NCBI RefSeq assembly: GCF_011440305.1
Contig: NZ_JAAOIW010000005.1
Span: 1 to 64,000, forward strand
Direction of reading: 5' to 3'
Length of the DNA stretch: 64,000 nt
Source of the DNA: Paenibacillus agricola
GTDB taxonomy: Bacteria > Bacillota > Bacilli > Paenibacillales > NBRC-103111
The position numbers and the translations under genes were made by a program. This document shows positions 17,283 to 25,371 of the stretch, one piece after another. The stretch's first letter is position 1, and the number at the start of each line of letters is the position of its first letter. The notes beneath the pieces were generated by a model. The model had not been told where the DNA came from. It worked only from the letters and a program-made list of their open reading frames with translations, and ran no database searches.

Positions 17283-18179
17283 ATGATCGAAATTGCCGTT
17301 CCAAAGCCCTTTAGCTTTGCAGAAAATATTAATTATTTGTCGCGTTCGCCCAAGGAATGCATGTTTCAGGTTGCCGATCACAAAATTTACAAGCTCATTC
17401 CGCAAGTGGATAAACCACTGCTTATCGAAATTAGCTGCAACGATGACAGCAATTTGCTTATACATTATCGTGGAGATGAACTACCTGCAAGCTCGGATGA
17501 GCCGACCCGAAGCATGGTGATCCAATATGTAAGAGAATGGTTTGATCTGGATACCGATTTAACTTTATTTTATGAAATGGCAAGCCAGGATCCGCTGCTG
17601 AAGCAGGTGATCAAGCAGTTCTATGGCCTGCGCAATATGGGGATTACCGATTTTTTTGAGGCCTTATGCTGGGGAATTATTGGGCAACAAATCAATTTAT
17701 CTTATGCCTATACATTAAAAAAACGTTTTGTGGAAGCCTACGGCGAATATGTAGAATGGAACCACCACAAATATTGGCTGTTCCCCTCTCCGCAAACCAT
17801 TGCAAGCCTTACGGTCAGCGACCTGACCAGCCTGCAGATGAGTGCCAGAAAATCGGAATACTTAATTGGGGTTGCCCAATTGGTTAGCGGCGGCAGCCTC
17901 AGCAAGCAGCTGTTACTCGATTTAAAGGATTATAAAGAAGCTGAAAAGCTGCTGGTGGATATACGCGGAATCGGCCCTTGGACAGCCAACTACGTGCTGA
18001 TGCGCTGCCTGAGATTCCCTGCTGCTTTCCCGATTGCTGACGTTGGCCTGCATAATGCGATTAAACATCTCACGGGAGCAGAAAATAAGCCCACCTTGGC
18101 AGAAATTCGCCAGCTATCGTCGACTTGGACCAATTGGGAGTCCTATGCCACCTTTTATTTATGGCGCACCCTTTATTAA
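17283..18179 (+). CDS. DNA-3-methyladenine glycosylase II (AlkA-type)
   Basis: 298 aa base-excision repair enzyme removing alkylated bases. The helix-hairpin-helix DIRGIGPWTANYV is at 226-238, followed by the catalytic Asp in PIADVGL (D253), so the HhH-GPD signature is complete. The N-terminal beta-rich domain is present. A GAGGAG site precedes ATG 17283. No Ada-like regulator adjoins it. Confidence 0.92.
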   Translation: MIEIAVPKPFSFAENINYLSRSPKECMFQVADHKIYKLIPQVDKPLLIEISCNDDSNLLIHYRGDELPASSDEPTRSMVIQYVREWFDLDTDLTLFYEMASQDPLLKQVIKQFYGLRNMGITDFFEALCWGIIGQQINLSYAYTLKKRFVEAYGEYVEWNHHKYWLFPSPQTIASLTVSDLTSLQMSARKSEYLIGVAQLVSGGSLSKQLLLDLKDYKEAEKLLVDIRGIGPWTANYVLMRCLRFPAAFPIADVGLHNAIKHLTGAENKPTLAEIRQLSSTWTNWESYATFYLWRTLY

Positions 18180-18204
18180 TCATAGCTAAATGATCTGAAT
18201 TAAA

Positions 18205-18267
18205 AAAGAGCCTCGCTCGGGCGAAGGCAATGGGTGAAACCCATTCCTTTTTCCAAGCAGGCTCTTT
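18205..18267. terminator. Bidirectional terminator between alkA-type gene and argS
   Basis: AAAGAGCCT / AGGCTCTTT enclose an inner AATGGGT-ACCCATT hairpin. Poly-A and poly-T flanks on opposite sides suit two converging genes. Confidence 0.75.
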
Positions 18268-18323
18268 GCTTATTTCCAGCTTGGCTTATTTGCATTCTAC
18301 AGCTTACATAGAGGCAGGCAAGC

Positions 18324-20045
18324 TTACATTTTTTCCGGTGCCTTCAGGCCGATCAATGCCAGCCCATTATGGATCGTAATTTGCGTGCTTCTCACCACTG
18401 CCAGCCTTGCCTGGCGAAGCGCAGCATCCTCGACGAGAATGGGGCATTCATGATAAAAGCGGTTAAAGCTTTGCGCCAAATCGACCAAATAACGGCTCAC
18501 AATCGATGGCTCCAGCTTTTGCATCGCTTGCTCCAGCCGTTCTTTGAAGTAATACAGCTGCTTCAGCAGCGCTTGCTCTGTTGGCTGGTCCAACAAGGCT
18601 GCATCCTGCTCGTTTAGCTTAAGCGGCAATTGCTCCCCAGCTACCCGATCCCCTGCCTTACGCAGCACGCTGCTCGCTCTGGCATGGGTATATTGCACAT
18701 ATGGCCCAGTCTCGCCCTCAAAGTTTAAGGCGTCCTCCCAGGAGAACACGATATCCTTAACACGGTTGTTGCTTAAATCGCTGAAAATAATTGCGCCTAC
18801 GCCAACCTCCTGCGCCGTCTCCGCCTTATTTTCCAGATTGGGATTTTTTTGTTCAATAATTTCCTTTGTTTTCTCAATAGCTAGAGTCAACAGCTCTTCC
18901 AAACGAACCACATTGCCCTTGCGTGTTGACAGCTTCGCCCCTTCAAGGCTAACCTTGCCAAAAGGCACATGCACCAGCTTATCATGCCAGCCGTATCCCA
19001 TCAGCTCGATCACTTTGAACCATTGCTGGAAATGGAGGCTTTGGCCGGCATCCGTCACATAAATACACTTTTCAAAATCATACGTTTGCTGCCGATAAAC
19101 AGCCGCCGTCACATCCCGTGTGTGGTAAAGCGTGCCGCCGTCTTTTTTGAGCATCAACGCTGGGGGCATATTAAATGCATCCAATCGCACCAATTGCGCG
19201 CCTTCGTCCTCTTCGAGCAGCTTCTTTTCTTTCAGCTCCTCGACAATGGCTGCCATTTTATCATTATAAAAGCTTTCGCCTGTATACGAATCAAACGACA
19301 CGCCAAGCAGCTCGTACATTTTTTCGAATTCCTTCAAGCTAATCGCAACAAACCATTTCCACAGCTTGATCGCTTCCTCGTCGCCCTGCTCCAACTGGAC
19401 AAACATCGAACGTGCCTCGTCTTCTAGCTCCGGCTTCTGCTCGGCTTCGTCATGAAATTTAATATATAAGCGCTGCAGCTCGCCAATGCCTTCTGCTTCC
19501 ACCGTGGACTCTTCTCCCCACTGCTTGTACGCCACGATCAGCTTGCCGAATTGTGTGCCCCAATCGCCCAAATGATTAATACCGATACAGTTGTAGCCCA
19601 GAAACTCATGGATCTTATAAATCGCATTACCGATCATCGTGGAACGTAAATGCCCAATATGGAAGGTTTTGGCAATATTAGGCGATGAGAAATCGATCAC
19701 AATATTGCGGCCTTGTCCAATATTTTGCGAGCCATAACGCTCATTTTGCTCCAGGATCTCGCCGATCACACTCGAAGCGACATGCCCCGGCTGAAGGAAT
19801 ACATTAAAATAGCCAGAAATCGCTTCAACCCTCAATACTGCCGGATGCTCCTGCCAGCTTGCCGCCAGCCCTTCGGCAATGGCCTGCGGCGCTTTGCGCA
19901 GCTGCTTGCTTAGCCTGAAGCAAGGCATCGATAAATCCCCCATCTGTGGGTTAGGTGGATATTCGATCAGGTCGGCGATGGCTCCTGTATCTACCCCCTC
20001 CAGCTTTCCTTCCAATTGTGATGCTAATAACTGCTTGTAATTCAT
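18324..20045 (-). CDS. argS: Arginyl-tRNA synthetase
   Basis: Class I synthetase, 573 aa. HIGH is at 129-132, with the preceding FSSPNIAKTFH typical of ArgRS. The KMSKS equivalent is LSTRKG near residue 370. The anticodon-binding DALR domain ends in GLKAPEKM. The N-terminal additional domain is present. Transcribed from a consensus promoter at 20221-20249 with a leader of about 170 nt that contains a GC-rich hairpin. Confidence 0.96.
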   Translation of the reverse strand: MNYKQLLASQLEGKLEGVDTGAIADLIEYPPNPQMGDLSMPCFRLSKQLRKAPQAIAEGLAASWQEHPAVLRVEAISGYFNVFLQPGHVASSVIGEILEQNERYGSQNIGQGRNIVIDFSSPNIAKTFHIGHLRSTMIGNAIYKIHEFLGYNCIGINHLGDWGTQFGKLIVAYKQWGEESTVEAEGIGELQRLYIKFHDEAEQKPELEDEARSMFVQLEQGDEEAIKLWKWFVAISLKEFEKMYELLGVSFDSYTGESFYNDKMAAIVEELKEKKLLEEDEGAQLVRLDAFNMPPALMLKKDGGTLYHTRDVTAAVYRQQTYDFEKCIYVTDAGQSLHFQQWFKVIELMGYGWHDKLVHVPFGKVSLEGAKLSTRKGNVVRLEELLTLAIEKTKEIIEQKNPNLENKAETAQEVGVGAIIFSDLSNNRVKDIVFSWEDALNFEGETGPYVQYTHARASSVLRKAGDRVAGEQLPLKLNEQDAALLDQPTEQALLKQLYYFKERLEQAMQKLEPSIVSRYLVDLAQSFNRFYHECPILVEDAALRQARLAVVRSTQITIHNGLALIGLKAPEKM

Positions 20046-20106
20046 GAATGATTTACCCCTTCCCAGCCTGCTGCATATCCCTTAGCGTTTCCCTCACGTA
20101 TACAAT

Positions 20107-20130
20107 AAAGCACCCCAGGACGGGGTGCTT
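20107..20130 (-). promoter_or_regulatory. Hairpin in the argS leader, possible attenuator
   Basis: AAGCACCCC / GGGGTGCTT form a 9-bp stem, followed in the minus-strand sense by TTTATT. It lies between the argS promoter and start codon, so it could act as a leader terminator. The T-box core was looked for and not found. Confidence 0.45.
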
Positions 20131-20220
20131 GCAAGAAATGTCGTGAATAACTCCCGCTGCGTACTTAGTAGCCAATCTTCCTGCTTTTAGCCCTAAAATA
20201 CCGTTATTTGCCTATGTAAC

Positions 20221-20249
20221 ATTATAGCTATCCGCAAAAATCGAGTCAA
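20221..20249 (-). promoter_or_regulatory. argS promoter
   Basis: On the minus strand: TTGACT (20249-20244), 17 bp, TATAAT (20226-20221). Near-consensus vegetative promoter with predicted start around 20214. Confidence 0.75.
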
Positions 20250-20284
20250 GCCGCCACAGGTGCTTTCTTTCATATTTACCGAAA

Positions 20285-20323
20285 TCAAAAAACCATCTGC
20301 CTCCTAAAAGGAAGCAAATGGTT
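20285..20323 (-). terminator. Terminator after tRNA-Leu
   Basis: AACCAT...ATGGTT arms (20291-20296, 20318-20323) with inner TGC/GCA pairing, followed in the minus-strand sense by T6. It ends the tRNA transcript upstream of the argS promoter. Confidence 0.7.
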
Positions 20324-20347
20324 TCGTGACATTTCAAAAAATAAGAT

Positions 20348-20431
20348 GCGGTCAAGAGGACTCGAACCTCCACGGGGGGTTAGCCCACACGGACCTGAAC
20401 CGTGCGCGTCTGCCAATTCCGCCATGACCGC
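20348..20431 (-). tRNA. tRNA-Leu, anticodon CAG
   Basis: 84 nt. A 7-bp acceptor stem pairs GCGGTCA with TGACCGC. The anticodon stem CACGG/CCGTG encloses TTCAGGT, giving CAG. The variable arm is long, as in class II tRNAs, and the T-arm reads GGAGG-TTCGAGT-CCTCT. CCA is not encoded. Base composition switches at its 5' side to the CpG-rich phage style, so it marks the host/phage boundary. Whether it is host or phage property is unresolved. Confidence 0.95.
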
Positions 20432-20631
20432 TTGTATGGCGCGGGTTTACATCGTTTTGCTCCGCGTTATATTCGGATTACCGCGCACTTCCATTTTCGT
20501 TTGGCTGACGTAAGGCTTCCGAAAGGCTAATCGGTAGCTTGCGTATGACCGCGCTTTATTTTAGACGTGCGTGCTTCGTAACCGCGAGAATAAATATAAC
20601 ACGGACATTTACGCGATGTCAATATAGAACG
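20432..20631 (-). promoter_or_regulatory. tRNA leader region with promoter in phage-like DNA
   Basis: On the minus strand TTGACA (20622-20617) with TATATT (20598-20593) at 18 bp, or TTATAT at 17, points at the tRNA about 160 nt downstream. The DNA between has phage-like composition and no ORF. The next upstream element is the terminator of the leftmost phage gene, so this promoter probably serves the tRNA. Confidence 0.55.
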
Positions 20632-20697
20632 CAAAAAACGCCAGCTACCGGTTGTAGAGTACGTAGGAATACGTACATGACCGATAAGCTGGCGTTA
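20632..20697 (-). terminator. Terminator of the left-end phage operon
   Basis: Arms AACGCCAGCT (20637-20646) and AGCTGGCGTT (20687-20696), with an inner GTACGT/ACGTAC stem, are followed in the minus-strand sense by T6. Located just after the stop of the last phage gene. Confidence 0.8.
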
Positions 20698-20707
20698 TAT
20701 GGCTGCG

Positions 20708-21232
20708 TTATTTTATTATCTTGGCATCGCGTATTACCCAATCAGTCAATAAGCCCCTTCGTACTAGCGTACCTCTTATCGTTATTTTCTCTTCTTTTTT
20801 CAGCGTAGGCAAGATAGATTTTTGATCCTCGGATACCTCAGCGTCAAAGTTCCGGAATGTGGCACCTGCGACTCCTACGTACACCTCTGTCTCGGTCACG
20901 TTATGAACAAATCCTGTCCATTCTACCAAGGGGTTACCGAGTGTCTTTAGGTACTCCTTCTGCTGAATATCGGTCATTGCTTTATACGATTTATCAAACG
21001 CCGCGTAATCGACGCTCATCAGTCCGTTGGTTTTCATATATTGTTCCGAGCTTACTGACGTCCCGCTCGACGCTGGCTTATTCATAGCCGGGCTCGTAGC
21101 GAAGTATACTAACGCAATAATAATCGCGGCGATTATCGCGAACACCACTACGTTCTTATTCGATTTCGCCGACACATCCGGACTACCTCCAGTCATATCT
21201 GGCTCGTCCTTCTTCACGTCCTTAACGTCCAT
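20708..21232 (-). CDS. Membrane-anchored OB-fold-like phage protein
   Basis: 174 aa. An acidic N-terminus precedes one transmembrane helix (about 29-45, VVVFAIIAAIIIALVYFA). A Ser-rich linker and a C-terminal beta-rich domain follow, with the VEWTGFVHNVTETEVYVGV and ITIRGTLVRRG pattern of single-strand OB folds seen in tRNA_anti-like proteins. GAAGGAG precedes the ATG. Last gene of the phage operon, beyond lysis. This is a position where lysogenic-conversion or exclusion functions often sit; that role is inference. Confidence 0.65.
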   Translation of the reverse strand: MDVKDVKKDEPDMTGGSPDVSAKSNKNVVVFAIIAAIIIALVYFATSPAMNKPASSGTSVSSEQYMKTNGLMSVDYAAFDKSYKAMTDIQQKEYLKTLGNPLVEWTGFVHNVTETEVYVGVAGATFRNFDAEVSEDQKSILPTLKKEEKITIRGTLVRRGLLTDWVIRDAKIIK

Positions 21233-21290
21233 CTAACGCACTCCTTCACGTTTCCACATTTTCCCTCATTATATAACGTAATCTACGTTT

Positions 21291-21665
21291 TCACCACGAA
21301 AAGGTTTCAGTCAACTCCGCTGCTACTACGTCCTCTATCGCAACCCAACGCCAACCTTCGCCGCCCGCACCGCTTTCTCCGATCCCAATCCGCTTCTTGT
21401 ACGTATCAATTTCCGTAATGTAGCCGGTAATTACTTCGTTCTCTACTTCGTTAAACACCGTTATCGTAACCGGTAGTACTGACGCGCGCGCGGACCGTAG
21501 GAGCCCGTCTATGTACGTTATCTCATCCTCCGCTAAATTAGGACGCGTGATTAACGTATTCCTCCGCGCGTATTCGTTCAGCGCCTCGATATGTTGCGGA
21601 ATCATGAATCGCGACGATGACCAACGCAGATTCGATGCGTCGTCCGTTTTATTCGGTTTTTTCAT
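21291..21665 (-). CDS. YolD-like protein
   Basis: 124 aa. The sequence SSRFMIPQHIEALNEY, a central acidic helix, TITVFNEVENEVITGYITEI and a final WVAIEDVVAAEL follow the YolD family layout. YolD proteins are usually encoded next to Y-family translesion polymerases (UvrX). No such polymerase is beside this gene. GGAGGTATCACGT precedes ATG. A LexA-type box lies in its leader, consistent with SOS induction. Confidence 0.8.
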   Translation of the reverse strand: MKKPNKTDDASNLRWSSSRFMIPQHIEALNEYARRNTLITRPNLAEDEITYIDGLLRSARASVLPVTITVFNEVENEVITGYITEIDTYKKRIGIGESGAGGEGWRWVAIEDVVAAELTETFSW

Positions 21666-21688
21666 ACGTGATACCTCCGTATTTATAA

Positions 21689-21733
21689 GAACATTTGTTC
21701 CTATTATAACCGGTCCTTACGCGTATTAGTCAA
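21689..21733 (-). promoter_or_regulatory. SOS-type promoter with LexA box for the YolD gene
   Basis: The GAAC-N4-GTTC palindrome at 21689-21700 fits the Firmicute LexA (DinR) site. Just upstream in the minus-strand sense are TATAAT (21708-21703) and TTGACT (21733-21728), with a longish 19-bp spacer. The box would lie in the first transcribed bases. Confidence 0.65.
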
Positions 21734-21754
21734 GGGTCAATCGTCCCATAACGT

Positions 21755-21799
21755 AAAAAAGGCGCTCGCCAACGGAATCTTTCCCGCAAACGAACGCCT
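21755..21799 (-). terminator. Terminator after the amidase gene
   Basis: AGGCGTTCG and CGAGCGCCT arms are followed by T6 in the minus-strand sense. It closes the late operon after the lysis genes and separates it from the SOS-type YolD unit. Confidence 0.75.
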
Positions 21800-21803
21800 C
21801 ATC

Positions 21804-22571
21804 TTATATCGCGATATTCCGATCGATACGACCGTCAAGCACCGTATTCAAGAACGCCAGCTCCGAAGCCGTCAGCGTCTTATCAACGACTTTCTGCATC
21901 CAGTCCCATCCGAGTTGGTCCGTATTATAGGCCGCGCCCATCACCGTATACAACATGTCCCACTGCCACTGTTCGAGTTTCATCGGCATATTCGTTTCAT
22001 CCTCCTCCGTTTCGCTCGTTACACCCGCCAATACTCCCGCCAGTTCTGCGTACAGCCGTACGAATGGAAAGTATGCGCCAGGACACGCCGGCTTCCCCTT
22101 CGATATATCGCGATGTCCGATAACGTGGTACTCGTCCAAAACGTAATAGGCGGTCGTCCCGTAAATCCGCACGACCTCATCGCGTATATAGCGGTGCAGC
22201 CACGCGCTCGCGCGGAATTGAGCCTCCGTTAAATTACCGTCCATGCCTTCGTGTTCGATCGATACGGAATAGAGATTCGGATTCACTCCGAGATTATCGT
22301 GTACGACCGGCGTCAACGATGCGGCAATCTCTAACGCGCCGATTCCGTTAGCCCACGCCATGCGCCGGATGTCTACGTATTGGTGAATCGCGCCGGTCTT
22401 CGATACGCCGAAGTGTGCGGAGGATCCCGTATTACCTGCAGACGTAAACCACGAATCCATTGACGCCATCGTACCGGCGGAGATGTGGCAAACGTTGACG
22501 AACGGTATATAACCGCTGCGCGACGACGAGTTCGTATGCTCGTTACCCTTCCAGATGATTTCGTAGTTCAT
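21804..22571 (-). CDS. Endolysin, N-acetylmuramoyl-L-alanine amidase (Amidase_2)
   Basis: 255 aa zinc amidase cleaving the lactyl-peptide bond of peptidoglycan. Zinc ligands: H29 (VCHISAG), H153 (IGHRDISKGKPACPG) and C163. The SIEHEG segment near residue 107 is also typical. After an acidic linker (about 195), a C-terminal helical region of about 55 residues probably binds the wall. Adjacent to the holin gene with a 3-bp gap. GAGGGATG lies before ATG 22571. Confidence 0.93.
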   Translation of the reverse strand: MNYEIIWKGNEHTNSSSRSGYIPFVNVCHISAGTMASMDSWFTSAGNTGSSAHFGVSKTGAIHQYVDIRRMAWANGIGALEIAASLTPVVHDNLGVNPNLYSVSIEHEGMDGNLTEAQFRASAWLHRYIRDEVVRIYGTTAYYVLDEYHVIGHRDISKGKPACPGAYFPFVRLYAELAGVLAGVTSETEEDETNMPMKLEQWQWDMLYTVMGAAYNTDQLGWDWMQKVVDKTLTASELAFLNTVLDGRIDRNIAI

Positions 22572-22574
22572 CCG

Positions 22575-22988
22575 TCATCCCTCCGTCTTCCCGCGATCCT
22601 TAAGAACCGCGATTACTTTACGTACGCTATCCGGTAATGGAAGTCCGCAGCGTCCGTAATTTTCGGTTATGCTAACTAGCTCGTTCGCGATATAGAAGTA
22701 AACCGCGCCGACCATTACGATATCCGTATCGAGTAAAATGTCCATCCTATGCGCGATTATGATTGCGAGAAACATTAGCGCTTTTTTGAGTAGTCCGGCG
22801 GAACTAACCGCTGAAGATAGACCGCGCTTTTCGTACAAGCTTGCGGCAACGCCCGTTAGAATATCGGCGACAACCGCGAGTAGAAAGAATCCGAGTAGCG
22901 CGGACCACGCTCCGAACGCATACGAAATAGCGACGCCGAGGAAACTAGCGCCGAAGTTTACCGTTGTTTGCGTTATGTTTGACGTCAT
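22575..22988 (-). CDS. Phage holin (holin_4_1 / TcdE-like)
   Basis: 137 aa with two to three membrane segments (about 12-45, 63-83, 88-105). The sequence ALLGFFLLAVVADILTGV, then SSAGLLKKALMFLAIIIA, is the typical pattern of this holin family. The C-terminus is charged. Forms the membrane hole that releases the adjacent amidase. Confidence 0.9.
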   Translation of the reverse strand: MTSNITQTTVNFGASFLGVAISYAFGAWSALLGFFLLAVVADILTGVAASLYEKRGLSSAVSSAGLLKKALMFLAIIIAHRMDILLDTDIVMVGAVYFYIANELVSITENYGRCGLPLPDSVRKVIAVLKDRGKTEG

Positions 22989-23197
22989 TAAGCGGTCGCC
23001 TCCGTTACTTCATACGGAATGTCCGGACGAATCTGCGCTACATATACGATTACTGCAGCGCGGTCATCTTGCGCCAAGCTTGCGTAATTTACGTCCAGTA
23101 TCGTTTTCAAGTCCGCTGCTTCTCCGTTGTTGTAGCGCGTGATACATGCGTTCGCGATAATACGGATCTTATACGCTGCCATCGCTGTAGTAGCCAT
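22988..23197 (-). CDS. Small phage protein between tail and lysis genes
   Basis: 69 aa, unrecognised. Ala/Ile-rich helical N-terminus and acidic end. GGGGGCG precedes ATG 23197. It shares its terminal bases with both neighbours, so it is translated as part of the tail-fibre to lysis operon. In PBSX-like phages this slot is held by small XkdX-type proteins, but I see no convincing match. Confidence 0.65.
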   Translation of the reverse strand: MATTAMAAYKIRIIANACITRYNNGEAADLKTILDVNYASLAQDDRAAVIVYVAQIRPDIPYEVTEATA

Positions 23198-23526
23198 TAA
23201 ATAACGCCCCCATTCGCAAATATGTCGGCAATCGCCATTTCGAGATCCGCAATACGTTGTTCGCTCACCTGTTCGGGCGTAGGCGGCGCAGGAGGCCTAG
23301 TGTCCCACTCTGCGTCCAAATCGGTCTGACTGCGCGGGCCATCTTCCTCGTAGATCCATTGCCGGTCATATTGTCCGCGCTCATTCGTAACCGGATCATT
23401 GTAATGGCGTCCGCCGTCCTCGTTAACACAAATGTCGCCGCCCTCTGGCTGTTCGAAGGCGCTTGAAAAACGCTTAATAATTAGGCTGTTCTCATTTATG
23501 CGGATGTAGTGTTTATATTCGCCCAT
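23197..23526 (-). CDS. XkdW-like tail protein
   Basis: 109 aa from ATG 23526, which has GGGAGGA in front. A longer frame to 23589 overlaps the fibre gene and has no SD. N-terminal YKHYIRINENSLIIKRFSSAF, a Pro-rich centre and a C-terminal helix (QRIADLEMAIADIF) resemble proteins encoded just after the fibre in PBSX-type phages, often fibre-assembly helpers. Function inferred from position. Confidence 0.6.
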   Translation of the reverse strand: MGEYKHYIRINENSLIIKRFSSAFEQPEGGDICVNEDGGRHYNDPVTNERGQYDRQWIYEEDGPRSQTDLDAEWDTRPPAPPTPEQVSEQRIADLEMAIADIFANGGVI

Positions 23527-23536
23527 AATATCCTCC

Positions 23537-24688
23537 CTAGATTTCAGCATCTGCTGTAAAATGGAAACGCCTAAGTGTTGTTGTGGCACCTGTCAAGGCA
23601 TAATTCTGCTGAAAGCTTGTCTCGAACGGATTTGCTACTGACCCCGACGCAATTGTTTTATCCGAGGCTCCATCACTTACGGTATTTGCAGCCCCGCTAT
23701 CCGTGCCATAAATTGTGACCGTAGGTGTTCCGCGTTTCCTTACTTTAAAAGGAATGGTAGTATAAACAATTCCCACGTTTGTATTATCTACCGTAGTATT
23801 TAATATGGCTCCCCCTTGCGTTATCGTTGCAGGAACATTTGTATAACTGTAGCTTTTTTCGTAATACCGTTGACATAACGTCAACTCGTCGGCAAAATTT
23901 CGAGGTTGAAACGGAAGCGCTACGTCACCCGAACATAACTGGACTTGCGCAATATCAATGGTTCCTGCTGCACCAAATCCTTCAGCCGTAGACGCACCAA
24001 CTCTCGACTGTAACGAGGCGCCCCAAACGTTCCAAAGCTCAAATGTCAGGTAATCGTCATTGTTTGTTCCGAAGGTTTTACCAGCAAGCGTGTTCGTTGT
24101 GAATGTGAAGGTGAATTTCTGCCACGTACTTGTGAGTATGAAATTTGTTCCGTTAATTACTTCCTGAGCCGAAGGCGAACCTCCTGTACCATAATTTTGC
24201 AAAAGATCAATACCCATCCTCTTGTTCGCAATTGAGCTCCTTGCGTAAAAACTTATCGCAACTTTTTTGGATGCCCCACACATATATCTCGTACCGTTTT
24301 CTATTGGTTGAGCTAATTGATAAAATGAAGATGCACCAATAGCACCAGCTCCGTCCGGCGCGATCCGGTAAAAAAAGAACGATTTGTCTATATCTCCCGG
24401 TGTAAGAGTTTGTCTGGAGTGCACCACATTAGTTGGAAATGTGCCTCCTCCTGTAGCTTGAGATATTTTCCACCTATCAGCTAAGTAAGCGACACTTGAT
24501 GGATTTGTTAATGTTGTTCCTCGCTGCCATGCGTCAAAGTTTCCGTTTATGATTGCTTGTCTGGACAATGCACTATACGGAAGCACCGCGTCGATTTTAT
24601 CGAAGTTCTCGTTAAACTCCGTCCGCAATACGTAATCAGTTCCCGTCCAGCTATGCAAATTGAGATTCGCTGTTTTATTCGTAGACAT
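23537..24688 (-). CDS. Tail fibre / receptor-binding protein
   Basis: About 383 aa from ATG 24688, which has GAGAGG 9 nt upstream; an ATG three codons earlier is also in frame. The N-terminal 35 residues (NLHSWTGTDYVLRTEFNENF) are a phage attachment segment. The rest is a beta-rich carbohydrate-binding-like domain beginning ALSRQAIINGNFDAWQRG. The attachment part uses the CpG-rich codons of the phage. From about 24,560 leftward the codon style shifts to lower CpG, which indicates a swapped receptor-binding module. Confidence 0.75.
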   Translation of the reverse strand: MSTNKTANLNLHSWTGTDYVLRTEFNENFDKIDAVLPYSALSRQAIINGNFDAWQRGTTLTNPSSVAYLADRWKISQATGGGTFPTNVVHSRQTLTPGDIDKSFFFYRIAPDGAGAIGASSFYQLAQPIENGTRYMCGASKKVAISFYARSSIANKRMGIDLLQNYGTGGSPSAQEVINGTNFILTSTWQKFTFTFTTNTLAGKTFGTNNDDYLTFELWNVWGASLQSRVGASTAEGFGAAGTIDIAQVQLCSGDVALPFQPRNFADELTLCQRYYEKSYSYTNVPATITQGGAILNTTVDNTNVGIVYTTIPFKVRKRGTPTVTIYGTDSGAANTVSDGASDKTIASGSVANPFETSFQQNYALTGATTTLRRFHFTADAEI

Positions 24689-24704
24689 TAGCGCCATCCT
24701 CTCG

Positions 24705-25355
24705 TTATAAACTAACCGCCTGTATTTCGTCCCACCGATACACGCCGATCTCGCTCCACGTCATTGACGCATCGTCCAATTCCGCCCAAGGAAGCGAGAA
24801 TAACGGCTGTAGTCCGTCCCACGTATAACCGCCGAGTGTATTAAACGTCATTCCACGCGCCTCAATATCCGCCCAACTCACGTAAGTAAATCCGAATATG
24901 ACGCGTAAATGAGCCGGTATAATCTCCTTGATTGCGCGCTTCACGTCCGCTAGATTCGCCGGTACGCCGCGCTCATCGATAAAACGGACGAGCACGGTAC
25001 CGCGCGTATTCTGCTCGATGATTTCAACCGTACCGTTGACGAACGATTCCGCTACATTCCGGAGTGATTCCGCCGTAACCGTTCCTTGTCCGCGTAGCAA
25101 CGATTTGATAACACCGCGCCGCTGCCCAATCGGCTTCGATTCGTCCGTGACGATGCCTAATACGCGCTCCCAATACGTAAGCCCCCACGTTGCTGTATCG
25201 ATGGAGAACTGCGCTAAAACACCGTAGATGTCCGCGTTCAAAGCGGCGACTTCCGTACTTTCGCGGTCGAGTAGGTTCTTAACAGCCGCCGAGTCCGCGT
25301 AATACAACGGCAAATAACCGCCCATGTCTGCGCGGATGATTTCGTATGTTCTCAT
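24705..25355 (-). CDS. Baseplate protein (XkdU / YmfQ-like, DUF2313)
   Basis: 216 aa. The N-terminal IDTATWGLTYWERVLGI and QRRGVIKSLLRGQGTVT match the YmfQ/XkdU family that links the baseplate to tail fibres. The C-terminus contains repeated Trp motifs (TWDGLQ, TWSEIG, RWDEIQ) that look like a short tandem fibre-binding segment. GGGGG site before ATG 25355. Confidence 0.8.
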   Translation of the reverse strand: MRTYEIIRADMGGYLPLYYADSAAVKNLLDRESTEVAALNADIYGVLAQFSIDTATWGLTYWERVLGIVTDESKPIGQRRGVIKSLLRGQGTVTAESLRNVAESFVNGTVEIIEQNTRGTVLVRFIDERGVPANLADVKRAIKEIIPAHLRVIFGFTYVSWADIEARGMTFNTLGGYTWDGLQPLFSLPWAELDDASMTWSEIGVYRWDEIQAVSL

Positions 25356-25371
25356 TGCGTTATACCCCCGA

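Noticed and set aside
20046-20347. T-box riboswitch upstream of argS
   Set aside because: No GGTGGTACCGCG-like core or specifier layout could be found.
20348-20431. Classical attachment site in the tRNA-Leu 3' end
   Set aside because: The phage DNA is on the 5' side and the second prophage end is outside the window, so no duplicated core can be shown.
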